Part shown: piece by piece, positions 52,735 to 62,521 of the stretch | How positions within the stretch are numbered: the stretch's first letter is position 1 | How the letters are laid out: the number at the start of each line of letters is the position of its first letter | Source: Trichobilharzia regenti | Lineage: Eukaryota; Platyhelminthes; Trematoda; Strigeidida; Schistosomatidae | DNA length: 64,000 bases | Assembly: GCA_944472135.2 (NCBI GenBank) | Contig: OX235264.1 | Span: 120,247,809 to 120,311,808 of the forward strand | Reading direction: 5' to 3' | Made by a program: the position numbers and the translations under genes | The notes under the pieces: generated by a model | Databases searched by the model: none | What the model was told of the DNA's origin: nothing | The model's input: the letters and a program-made list of their open reading frames with translations, nothing else

Positions 52735-55700
52735 CTGCTGAGCACAACGGTAGCCGCTATAGACCAACCAAAACCAAAGGAATATGAGCAGAAAATTGAA
52801 GCATTGCAGAGGGAAGTGGCGGCGTTAAAGTTGGCTGATAGAAAAGACCGGTGTTTTGAATGCGGTAAGCCGGGACACTGGAGAAGATACTGCCCAGAAA
52901 GGCGAAAAAGAAAAAATTTCAGACGGTATAATGCGTGTTCTTTCTTTCGTATGAACCTAGATTTAGTGGGGGCTATTGAGAAAGGGGCTCTGTATTCGAA
53001 GTTGCGAGTGAATGATCGAGAAGTAGTATGTTTGATAGATACAGGGGCGGCCGTGTCGTTAATGGATAAGAATTTATGTAAGAGTGTTAGTCCGTGTTCA
53101 TTGACAGTACAAACAGTAGGCGGGTATGTGTTGCGTATCACGGGTAGATCGAACCGTACGGTCGTTTTTGGTGGCTGCGAGGTGACGTTTCCTTTCATTG
53201 TTGTACCCGAACTACAGCGAACGATATTAGGAGCGGATTTTCTGCGTGAGATTGGTGCAATAATCGACACGCAAGCGAACGTGGGGATCACGAAATACAG
53301 ACATATCAACATGTATGAGACCAGCGAGATAGCAGCGATTAAGCTGTCGACGGTACACAATGTGACAGAGTTAATTAATAAATACGATCATCTGTTCACT
53401 GGAGATGGCGACCCATACGGTTATTGCGATAAGGTGAATCATGAAATTCCGTTAAGTGATCCGAAAGTAAGGTCATTTTTAACGCGAAGAGTTCCATGTC
53501 ATCTGGAAGGCGAAGTGGAGCGACAAGTGCAAGAGATGTTAAAAGATGATATTATTGAGGAAGCTGATAGCCCATACAACTCTCCATTGCTGTTAGTAAA
53601 AAACGTGAATGGGAAGTATAGATTCTGTGTTGATTTTCGACAGTTAAACAGTATGACAGAGTTAAGACCGTGTGCCATGCCAACAGTGGTAGAAACCTTA
53701 GATCGCCTACAAGGTGCGAATGTGTTTTCGGTTCTCGATCTTCGCTCAGGATACTGGAAGATACCGATAAAACAAAGCGATAGAGATAAGACGGCTTTCA
53801 TCGTGGGTCAGACACAATATCGATTTAAACGCATGCCGTTTGGACTAGCAGGTGCACCGTTTACGTTCAGACGACTGATGAAGCTATTACTTAGGAACTT
53901 GAAAAACGTGGAGGTTTATGGTGATGATCTCGTCATATACAGTCAAAACGAAAACGATCACGTCAACCATGTAGAAGCCGTGCTGCGACGCATCGAAGAG
54001 TTTGGACTACGCGTCAACAAAACCAAGTCTCAGATAGCCAAAAAGAATGTTACTCTGTTGGGACATAAAGTGGGAAATGGTGAGATTAAACCACTGCCGG
54101 AGAAAATTTTGACGATTAAAACGATTCCAGCCCCGAATTCAAAGAGAAAACTGAGACAATTCTTGGGTAGAGCAGCGTTTTATAGTCGCTTCGTGAAGAA
54201 CTTCAATGAGACAGCAGCCCCTCTATACAGGCTACTAGGGGAGCCAAAGTTTGTTTGGTCGGAAGAACCGCAGAGGACATTCGACAGAATTAAACAGCTG
54301 CTCGACCACCAACAAATGACGCTAAAACTACCTGTACCTGGAAGACAGTTCACAGTGTGCACAGATGCCAGTGACTACGCTATAGGTGCGGTCCTAAGAC
54401 AGGACGAGGGAATCGTTGAGTATGCCAGTAGGGTTTTGACCCTCACAGAGAGAAAGTATTCAACGATAGAGAAAGAATGTTTAGCAATGGTGTGGGCAGT
54501 CGACAAATGGAGACCTTATTTACTCGGCCGGCGGTTCCACATCGAAACTGATCATAAGCCGCTACAATTTTTGAAGACAGCGAGAGACCCACGGGGGAAG
54601 TTGTCACGGTGGATGTTGCGTCTTCAGGAGTACGATTTTACGATCTCACACGTTCCTGGAAGTGAAAATGTCTTGGCAGATTTGTTATCGAGACCAGAAG
54701 ATGAGTCTGAGTTGCCCGAGGTCGCTTACGGAGTGCATGCAGTAGAACAAGACCCACTAAGACTTGCACGTAGGCAGAGGTTGGACGATACGCTGAATAC
54801 AGTAATACAGGTGATCACCAACGGAATAGAAGTGGATCAAACTACGGCGAGTAAGGAGCTAACCACACTACTCAGACAGAGGGATCGACTCAGAGTGAAT
54901 GCCTACGGGACTCTGACCTGGCGAGAGAACGACGGAAGCTGGCTGGCTGTCATACCTCAATCGTCGCGCCACGACATGATAGAAGAATGTCACCAGCTAG
55001 CGCATACAGGCGTGGCCAGAACGACCGACCTCCTAAGACAAAGTATGTACTGGCCAGGTATGAGAGAAGACGTAGCAAGATACGTACTTGGATGTCCACG
55101 GTGCCAGCTGATGAAAGGTGACCGGTATATACGACCACCACTTCAGTCGATTCCAGTTACCGCGATAGGTGACTTGTGGTCCGTAGATGTCATGGGTCCA
55201 TTTCCTCAGACATCCAATGGTAATCAGTACCTCTTGGTGATGACGGAACATGCGACACGATGGGTAGACGCCGTAGCAATCCCAGACCAACGTGCAAGAA
55301 CCGTGACAGATGCAGTAGTTAGACACATTGTTGCAGACCACGGCGTACCGAAGACAATACTGACAGACCAAGGTCCCTGTTTCGAGAGTGAAGAGTTTAC
55401 TTCCTGTTTGCAACAGCTGGGTATCAAGAGGATCAGAACGACCCCATACCATCCACAAACGAATGGCCTAACGGAGAGAAACAACCGTACACTGAAGGAG
55501 TGGCTGGCCTCGAAGGGCGGTAACTGGGAAGCGGAACTTCCACTGATTTTACTGACAAATCGTGCTACCACTCAGGAAACAACAAAGAAGTTACCCTTCC
55601 AACTAATGTATGGTAGAAAACCACGATTACCGGTACACAATGAGACCTGGCCCATGCACCAAAAGTGGAGTACGACGAAATTAAAAGCAGAGAGGAAAGA

Positions 55701-56088
55701 GGCAGTCAAGAATGTAATACGGAAGCAGCGCAGTGATGTCGCGAAGTCTCAGATGAAAGAAAGGACGCAGTGCATTACCTTTGCAGTCGGGGACCAAGTG
55801 AAGTGTAGAGACAGGAGATATACAGTTGGAGGCGGGCTAGGTTCACGGAAACTCCTTCCAAATTGGGAAGGACCATACACAATCACAAAAAGATGGGGTC
55901 AAGTATATACCATCCGAAGAGGTGATAAACAGAAACGAGTTAACGCCAGTCAGCTCCAAAGATGGGTACAGTGGGACAAGCCGGTCAGTAACAATGCTCA
56001 ACTAGAGGATGTAGCACCCAGAAGGTCGGAACGTCTGCGCACGAAGCTATTTGACGAGGGGACGAGTGTGGTGAGAGCAGACTGCTAG
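52735..56088 (+). CDS. Pol: nucleocapsid, protease, reverse transcriptase, RNase H, integrase
   Basis: Same frame as gag after the UAG, then open to 56088; the first in-frame ATG lies near 52864, so initiation without readthrough is unlikely. Counting from TTG 52804: zinc knuckle C-x2-C-x4-H-x4-C (17-30), protease DTGA (79-82), reverse transcriptase 230-400 with LDLRSGYW and YGDD (372-375; most Gypsy elements have Y[VIL]DD), RNase H with TDAS (520-523), E near 557 and TDH (582-584), integrase HHCC (H730, H734, C764, C767), catalytic D795, D855, E891 (D,D35E), and a C-terminal GPY module (WEGPYTI). All catalytic residues are present, so the element may be functional if the UAG is tolerated. 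Clade not assigned; Mag-like schistosome elements are the closest in character. Confidence 0.92.
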   Translation: MLSTTVAAIDQPKPKEYEQKIEALQREVAALKLADRKDRCFECGKPGHWRRYCPERRKRKNFRRYNACSFFRMNLDLVGAIEKGALYSKLRVNDREVVCLIDTGAAVSLMDKNLCKSVSPCSLTVQTVGGYVLRITGRSNRTVVFGGCEVTFPFIVVPELQRTILGADFLREIGAIIDTQANVGITKYRHINMYETSEIAAIKLSTVHNVTELINKYDHLFTGDGDPYGYCDKVNHEIPLSDPKVRSFLTRRVPCHLEGEVERQVQEMLKDDIIEEADSPYNSPLLLVKNVNGKYRFCVDFRQLNSMTELRPCAMPTVVETLDRLQGANVFSVLDLRSGYWKIPIKQSDRDKTAFIVGQTQYRFKRMPFGLAGAPFTFRRLMKLLLRNLKNVEVYGDDLVIYSQNENDHVNHVEAVLRRIEEFGLRVNKTKSQIAKKNVTLLGHKVGNGEIKPLPEKILTIKTIPAPNSKRKLRQFLGRAAFYSRFVKNFNETAAPLYRLLGEPKFVWSEEPQRTFDRIKQLLDHQQMTLKLPVPGRQFTVCTDASDYAIGAVLRQDEGIVEYASRVLTLTERKYSTIEKECLAMVWAVDKWRPYLLGRRFHIETDHKPLQFLKTARDPRGKLSRWMLRLQEYDFTISHVPGSENVLADLLSRPEDESELPEVAYGVHAVEQDPLRLARRQRLDDTLNTVIQVITNGIEVDQTTASKELTTLLRQRDRLRVNAYGTLTWRENDGSWLAVIPQSSRHDMIEECHQLAHTGVARTTDLLRQSMYWPGMREDVARYVLGCPRCQLMKGDRYIRPPLQSIPVTAIGDLWSVDVMGPFPQTSNGNQYLLVMTEHATRWVDAVAIPDQRARTVTDAVVRHIVADHGVPKTILTDQGPCFESEEFTSCLQQLGIKRIRTTPYHPQTNGLTERNNRTLKEWLASKGGNWEAELPLILLTNRATTQETTKKLPFQLMYGRKPRLPVHNETWPMHQKWSTTKLKAERKEAVKNVIRKQRSDVAKSQMKERTQCITFAVGDQVKCRDRRYTVGGGLGSRKLLPNWEGPYTITKRWGQVYTIRRGDKQKRVNASQLQRWVQWDKPVSNNAQLEDVAPRRSERLRTKLFDEGTSVVRADC
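56053..56066 (+). promoter_or_regulatory. Polypurine tract
   Basis: GACGAGGGGACGAG directly before the 3' LTR; primer for plus-strand DNA synthesis. It lies inside the pol reading frame. Confidence 0.7.
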
Positions 56089-56418
56089 CCGATTGGTTGA
56101 CACTAATCTACGTTAATGTCTAGGTCACTAATATGGGCCGTGAGAAAATATGAACAAGGCTGTTTCAACAACCAATCACAGCAAACTTAAATGTGGACAA
56201 ATATGATTCGCAGATAGATGGCTCTACTTTCCGAGAAATATCGAAAACAACCAATCATAAGACTGTGTTTGTCTGCTTAACTTCCGAGAAACAATGAATC
56301 AGAAGACTGCCTTTTTCTGCTTGCATAAGCCTTATTAATGTATATAAAATATATATAAATACGTGTTGATTTTCGTAATAAAACGATCTGTTGCCAGCCC
56401 TTGTCTTCTGTTGTTACA
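56067..56418 (+). repeat. 3' LTR of the Ty3/Gypsy element, 352 bp
   Basis: Same as 51874-52225. The pol stop (56086-56088) lies 20 bp inside it. The right flank starts GTAGTACAAG. No matching target duplication can be tested, because the left end of the array is not an LTR. Confidence 0.9.
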
Positions 56419-57227
56419 GTAGTACAAGCAATCAGAACAGGTTCGTGTAAGTGACAAAGTGTAAACCCCTTAATAAGGTCACTGACAAGTTTGGGCGGCG
56501 ACCCGAACTTCATTCCGTTTCCTGATGATAGTTATGGTCAACCGATCAACAGTCCGTATGTGGGTAATTGTTGTGTTCACATGCGATCAAAAGCCATTTC
56601 AGGAAGAGAAGAACATTCTGAGAAACTAGAAAAGGGTGCAAAATGGAATTATGGATAAAACATCATTGAAGGTACATTTACAAGATGTATCAAAGAATGA
56701 GCGATAGAGTCCTTGGGATGGTAATGTACATTTGCGGTATATTATGCTAACCATATTGGTTCTACCGTAGAAACCATGAAGTTTCAACGAAAATATAGCT
56801 ATGCTGAAACGTTGATGTTGTTGTCGTATTTCCTTCATCACCACAACCAGACCTTAGGAGGGCGAAGTACTAGAATGAAAAGAGTAAGTCTTAGCCTCAT
56901 AGAAGGACTAGAAAGTTAAGCTACAACGGTGTATAACAGCTCTTCGCTGAAGAATTATTGCCAAGATTTAAGTGATAGTTTGATGAGTAGCGCATTCAAA
57001 GGTCTGAAAGATTAGAATCTGTAGGACACACTGGCTCGTAAGATGTTTCAGGGACAGCGTGAGGTCCAGCGTAGTAAGAGCTGGACATTGACAATTACTG
57101 AGAGTTGTCTGACAGGTTTAATTCACTTATGTGTGCTCAGTCTCGATCTGCTAAAACTGACGACACTTTTTCTACTATCAACGTGCGTAATTCAAGGTAG
57201 CGAACTCGAACCTCTCTTCGTTCTTTT
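56419..57227. other. No gene recognised; 80-bp internal repeat
   Basis: About 57035-57115 resembles 57835-57915 (CAGCGTG-G-CC-AGCGTAG-AAGAGCTGG). No coding region. Confidence 0.45.
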
Positions 57228-57707
57228 GTAATAATGTATATTTCTCCCTGTTTATGCAGGAACATACCAGTAGTACAGGCATGGATAAGTTGTTATATAA
57301 ATTGCACATGATTTGATGTATAATGGATTTACAGTTTGGCTGTTCTTTCTGACATTAGAGACAGTCGGAACAGTCTGCTATAAAGTCTGTTTGTGTAGCA
57401 CATAAAAAGATATAGAAATATTGTCTTCGGATTAACAAAACACCCAGACATCAGATGAATGTGATACAGATATCTGGGAAAAATAAAACTTGAAGTCAAT
57501 TCTCTTATATAACTCTGTTGTGACCAGCACCCTTGGCTTAAAGATTATTGATGTACTATGTTGAGATCAGTAATATATTTATTCCATTTATCAGCAGTCT
57601 TATCGTGGTTTCATAAGAGGATAGAAATTTGATTGTGGAGGCGAAAACTAGGCAAGGTCATGTTAAGTTGTAATACTGCATCAAATGGTGCCGAGGTCGA
57701 TTCAGAA
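57228..57707 (+). repeat. 480-bp direct repeat, copy 1
   Basis: Nearly identical to 60549-61024. Both begin GTAAT..TATATTTC and end GGTCGATTC-AGAA. Contains AATAAA (near 57483) and TATATAA-type motifs, so an LTR or a transposon end is possible, but it lacks TG/CA termini. Confidence 0.75.
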
Positions 57708-57904
57708 GTCATACAATGATTTATTATTGTAATATTTATTCACAGACCCTAGTAAAAACATTACTTTTATATGTTGGTGTAACAATAAAGAAATCTCAAG
57801 CGGCCAATCAGTGTTTTGATTTTTTCGTCCGTTATTACTTAGCGTTTCTGAAAACTTCAAGGAACAGCGTGGGCCCGAGCGTAGAAAGAGCTGGGCATTA
57901 ACGG

Positions 57905-58505
57905 TTTATGAGACGTGGCTGACACTAGCATCAAGGGAATTACTGAATTTAAAAATGATGGGACAATTAGCCTGGTTTGACTTTTTACGAAGTCTTTTGC
58001 ATTCACATGGAACACTAGCCATGCCGCAACAAATCAGGATTTTGTGTCTTACAGTCTTCAGAGTCAGAGAATCTGGAACGTTGTAAACTATAGCTTGGTG
58101 AGAAGAGATTGTACGCTTCATCACCCCCGCAGCCAAGCAGTCAATCAGATTTTCAGCCTTATTCAGGTTTTCTGGAGACATTTTAGGATGCTTTTTGACA
58201 GAAAGGCTATTGGGTCTAAATCCGAAAGCTTGTTTTGAGTTACATCCAGTAAAGACTTAACCTGGCCAATATCAGAACGAATCTACGTGGTATTTGAGAT
58301 TGTCAGTGACATACTATCAAACTGATCTAATTTTTCCTGAAGTTCACTTACTTGCCTCTGCATATCTTTCAAAAGGAGGTTTAATTTGCAGAAATCAGAG
58401 TTCTGTAGCAGAACACCCTTCACCTGTATCACAGGAGTGAGATCTGCACTCAAACCATTTTGAGAGCTAGTAGTTGATACTGTATTACCGGGAGGTAACG
58501 CAGCC
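57905..58505 (-). pseudogene. Unrecognised retroelement-like ORF with coiled coil
   Basis: The minus strand from 58500 reads a coiled-coil-like stretch (LNLLLKDMQRQVSELQEKLD), then after stops MKRTISSHQAIVYNVPDSLT, RHKILICCGMASVPCECKRL and KKSNQANCPIIFKF. The C/R-rich part looks like an RNA-binding ORF1-type region of a non-LTR element, but I cannot assign it. Stops at about 58305 and 58180 break it. Confidence 0.4.
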
Positions 58506-58544
58506 GTTATCTAAAACAATTGCGTTTCTATGAACACGTTTTTT

Positions 58545-58870
58545 AGATATTTGGACCATAATTTCATGGATTATATGACAATAAGCAGTAAATAAATTTC
58601 AGAGCAAACACGTGCAAAAATGTCACCAATTTCGAAGGTACAGCCAACTGTTGATTGTAGACGACATCATTAAATCCAAATTGCACATTCAGTGTGCATC
58701 TCAATAATAGTTGTTTAAGGTATTCAGTTGGTAGGCCAACGTTCATGCTATTTAAATCAATAAACTTGCACCGATAGCAGATAGTGTCTACTAGTGGTAC
58801 ATTGGTGAACAATGAACAAACATCTGTAGTGCACAATGTACCCTTGTACTTTTGTTTAAACTCGCTCACT
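58545..58870 (-). pseudogene. PLE-III reverse transcriptase fragment
   Basis: A 101-codon minus frame (58869-58564): FKQKYKGTLCTTDVCSLFTN with the first catalytic aspartate, VPLVDTI, then LPTEYLKQLLLRCTLNVQFG. The same block as 17760-17830. The 5' side is cut by the CsRn1-type LTR, which starts about 30 bp away, and the 3' side has no palm YVDD. Confidence 0.65.
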
Positions 58871-58899
58871 CATCTTTGACACACTTTTATCTTTTGAGT

Positions 58900-59202
58900 T
58901 GTGACTCTTGTGTACGTTCATCGGTTCGCTCTCTCGTTGTGTCTTCATTCTGCACAGTCTCTGAGCCTACCTCCAGTGACGTCAACAGATAAGTTGTACA
59001 ACCTCTTTATTTATTGAATTTCATATTTCGTATTGTAAAATATAATTGTCCTAGATACACTTGTCATACCAAGTTTTTTTTACCTTGATTCAGTTTGTCA
59101 GTATTTGCACGTTGAGTAGAGTAGAGCTAAGGGAGTAAAACGGTGAAGTTTTGTAAGAATGTTTAGAGTTGAGGTCTACACTAAGCCTTAATAGTACCTA
59201 CA
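58900..59202 (+). repeat. Putative 5' LTR of a CsRn1-clade element
   Basis: Starts TGTGACTCTTGTG and ends AGTACCTACA (303 bp), just before a primer site. No second LTR is in the window, so the start is provisional. Confidence 0.6.
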
Positions 59203-59204
59203 AG

Positions 59205-59214
59205 TGGTGAGCCC
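59205..59214 (+). promoter_or_regulatory. Putative primer-binding site, tRNA-Trp-like
   Basis: TGGTGAGCCC, 2 bp after the LTR. One base from TGGTGACCCC, the start of a tRNA-Trp complement; CsRn1-clade elements are known to use tRNA-Trp. Confidence 0.55.
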
Positions 59215-59376
59215 GTATATTCATCGTTTGCCTCCATTTTAGCTTGACATGCTTTTAGTTCTTTTTCATATCGAATCCCTTTTTTGTACATATTTTTCAC
59301 ATAGAGTTATAAATTTTTATTCGTTTTTACGTGTACTTGTCGTATAACCCCGTTAGTATATCCTTCTGTCCGCAAA

Positions 59377-60178
59377 ATGGCTGACAACAGTGCTTCGCAA
59401 ATGGCTGTAACCTTGCAACTTCCCACCTTTTGGACAAATCGTCCTGTTGCATGGTTCAACCATGTAGAACCTTTGTTCACTCTCAAACATATACACTCAC
59501 AGGAAACGAAAGTAAACTGGGTAATTGTGAGTCTCCCTGAAAACGTTATGGAAGAGGTTTCAGATGACCTCGTGGATCCGCCCCCTGAATTGTATGAACG
59601 GCTCAAGCAAGCGCTAATTAAGCGCGTTGCACTCACAGATCAACAAAAGTGCAGGAACTCTTTTGTGATGTTCACCTTGGCGACCGGAATCCCACTCAGT
59701 TGTTACGACAGATGAGATAGTTGGCCGCCGACTTCAATGTAGATGATGCCTTCCTAAAACAACTGCGGCTGCAAAGATTACCACAGGCGATTCAGGGCAT
59801 TTTAGCCCCAATCCACAAATCCTCCTTACCAGAGTTAGCCGAAGCGGCCGATAGGGTAGTAGAGACTACTGCATCCAACCTGAGCATTTCGGCCGCGGCC
59901 ACTGATAGGCCCGCTCAGATCAAAGAATCTTGGACTGGAGAGTCATCGAGCTTCGATACGGTGGCCCATATAACCAAACTGTACGAAGAGATATGTAGCA
60001 TCAGACAAGAGGTGAGAGCAAGAAGCCGCACAGGCTCAACTCGTAGTAGATCATCGTCACATGCCAGCAGTCGGCGTCGTAGGTCTCGAAACCCCCCAGC
60101 CTGGAGTGTGCTGGCATCATCGGTGTTATTGTGAAAAAGCCCAAAAGTGCACTCGCCCGTGCACCTTGATGTCCAAAA
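59377..60178 (+). pseudogene. CsRn1-clade Gag, frameshifted
   Basis: The first frame from ATG 59377 gives PTFWTNRPVAWFNHVEPLFT and LPENVMEEVSDDLVDPPPEL, the Gag capsid of this clade. A frameshift near 59680 and a TAG at 59715-59720 break it (GDRNPTQLLRQMR then stop). The next frame (59721-60134) continues QLRLQRLPQAIQGILAP and an RS-rich stretch. In the frame near 60104-60165 the zinc motif C-W-H-H...C-x3-C is found, the unusual CHCC pattern that marks CsRn1-type Gag. Two shifts and a stop make it non-functional. Confidence 0.8.
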
Positions 60179-60548
60179 GTGGGGAAACTAGCAGGCCAGC
60201 ACGTGTTGGCGACTAACGCTGCTGGCAAACCACTCCCATGTCGCATCTTCTATGTCACAGAACGTAACACGGGGATACGCTTCCTCATTGATACCGGAGC
60301 AGAGGTCAGTGTAATTTCAACCATAATAGAGGAGCGCAGGCGGCCAATGTCCTTACAACTACGTGCCGCAAATGGTTTGCCGATAGCTACGTTTGGCAGG
60401 CGCTTTCTTAACCTGAATATCGGCTTGCGCCGAGCATTCCGCTGGGTCTTTCTGGTAGCGGACGTGACCACAGTTATCATCGGTATGGATCTGTTACAGC
60501 ATTACCAACTACTCGTAGATACAGGTAAGCACAGGTTGATAGATTATA
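60179..60548 (+). pseudogene. CsRn1-clade protease, truncated
   Basis: The open frame has a FYVTERNTGIRFLIDTGAEV aspartic protease motif (DTGA) and IIGMDLLQHYQLLVDTGKHR, the normal end of the domain. It then runs into the 480-bp repeat at 60549, so reverse transcriptase and integrase are absent. Confidence 0.75.
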
Positions 60549-61024
60549 GTAATATATTTCTTCCTGTTCATGCAGGAACATGCCAGTAGTACAGGCATGG
60601 ATAAGTTGTTATATAAATTACACATGATTTGATGTATAATGGATTTACAGTTTGGCTGTTCTTTCTGACATTAGAGACAGTCGGAACAGTCTGCTATAAA
60701 GTCTGTTTGTGTAGCACATAAAAAGATATAGAAATATTGTCTTCGGATTAACAAAACACCCAGACATCAGATGAATGTGATACAGATATCTGGGAAAAAT
60801 AAAACTTGAAGTCAATTCTCTTATATAACTCTGTTGTGACCAGCACCCTTGGCTTAAAGATTATTGATGTACTATGTTGAGATCAGTAATATATTTATTC
60901 CATTTATCAGCAGTCTTATCGTAGTTTCATAAGAGGAAAGAAATTTGATTGTGGAGGCGAAAACTAGGCAAGGTCATGTTGGTTTGTTTTACTGCATCAA
61001 ATGGTGCCGAGGTCGATTCCAGAA
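60549..61024 (+). repeat. 480-bp direct repeat, copy 2
   Basis: See 57228-57707. It replaces the pol region of the CsRn1-type element. A GTAAGC donor-like (60525) and a pyrimidine-rich TGCAG acceptor-like site (60575) straddle the junction. Confidence 0.75.
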
Positions 61025-61794
61025 TTCTCCATTTGCGCCATTTTTGTCTGCATGGCGGACTGTATAGTTAGGTTGAGTAAAATTTTGAAAACAGTTTGAA
61101 AACCGGTTGCTTCTTTGTAACAAAATTAATGTGTATTTTCATACAAACATATAAATTTACATGAAAATACATGCCATTTTGCAGGCACGATATGATATAA
61201 TGATATGATATAATACCAAATCGTAGATTGTCTACAAGTTAATAATGTTTCAACAGTTAAATATTTGATATATATATATATAAATACACATTGTCTGAAC
61301 TAGGCTGTATAGTTATTGAATTGTACAATTGTCCTCCAGGTTGAGCGGGAAAATGGACTTCGTTTCGTTTTCATCCCGTGGTTGTCGGCATACGATAACT
61401 AACCAATGTTGAGATAAGTATAATAATAATAATGATAAACATTTATTTTCCGATACGAATTTAAAACAAGCAATAAAGGTTAATAAAGCAGGATTTAATG
61501 AATTCATCAAACTTCGGTAGAACTCGTCAGCTTTATTTAAGATGGTATGCGAATGAACGGTACAAAACTTTTCAGCGTATTCAGTTCCAAAGTACTTCAA
61601 TGTTCACACAGGATTCACATGTAAAGTAATATTCTGAAGTAAACCTTCATTTCGTTGAGGAATTATACAGAGTTTACTTAGGAGCATGTTAAACCATCGC
61701 GAAAGTTTATGTATAGGTCATTTGATATAACTGGACGATTAAAACAATGATAAATCGAGATGAAATTAAGCATTTTGGAGGAAAATAATTTCGG
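61025..61794. other. AT-rich, no gene recognised
   Basis: An AAT run on the plus strand near 61420-61440 and the sequence to 61600 could be the 3' end of a minus-strand LINE, but no reverse transcriptase motif supports it. TA run at 61266-61284. Confidence 0.4.
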
Positions 61795-61865
61795 TAGCCC
61801 AATGATTTAAGCAGTCCGCCTTACGTACGACGTTTCCAAGGGTTTGAAACCTAATTTAGAAAAGT
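61795..61865 (+). mobile_element. SINE-E head (tRNA-like)
   Basis: GGTAGCCCAATGATTTAAGC (A-box-like) and GGGTTTGAAACC (B-box-like, about 61834-61845). Body not recognised. Confidence 0.45.
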
Positions 61866-61939
61866 TGAAGTGCTAAGGTGAATCAATAAAGTGTAATGAA
61901 ATAGGTAAGTGCAAGTATGATTAATAAATGCATTAATAA

Positions 61940-62521
61940 ATGTGTTAATTCCTTTCCTACCTGTTCATTCTCAATCTTTTCTTTGTTCAACATTATACTA
62001 CTTGCCATTAGTAAGTAGTATGATTTTTATATGTTAATTTATTACAATGACATTTGCTTACAACTGCAGTTAAATTACTTGTTCTATTATCATTCTATTA
62101 ATGTATAGTTCTTATTTTTCTTCTCCTTAAACATTACTTGCTGCATTTACCCTATAGTGTATGCTTTACCAGTGAAAGTTGTTTGTTCATATTTGTTTAT
62201 TCTTTGCTTGGCATTCGCGGGCCGTTTGAACCGACACGTGGATCGACCTTGACACAGCATTGCTGTTTTTACTTATTGACTGCACAGTGGTTGTGCATTT
62301 GACGGCATTTAGCCACAGACACCTCACATTTTGAGGTTTGTATATTATATATCTATTTTTATGTAATAAAGTACCGTATTGCAGAATATCCTGTATTTTG
62401 GACTTTACGCGTCACTCTACGTGTGGTTAAATCTATAGTTTGGATTATCGTTTCGGATTTCTTTCGGGAGAAATTCACAGTACTCAAAATTGGTCTTGTT
62501 GATCTATTTGGACGATTATCA
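61940..62521 (+). repeat. Likely 5' LTR and leader of the BEL/Pao element
   Basis: Immediately upstream of the BEL/Pao frame. Contains TATTATATATCTATTTTT (62341-62358) and AATAAA (62365-62370 region), as in a promoter plus polyadenylation unit. LTR limits and primer site cannot be fixed without the 3' LTR, which lies beyond the window. Confidence 0.45.

Noticed and set aside
52665..53360. 231-codon minus-strand frame under the Gypsy element
   Set aside because: Antisense shadow of the nucleocapsid-protease coding region; no motif of its own.
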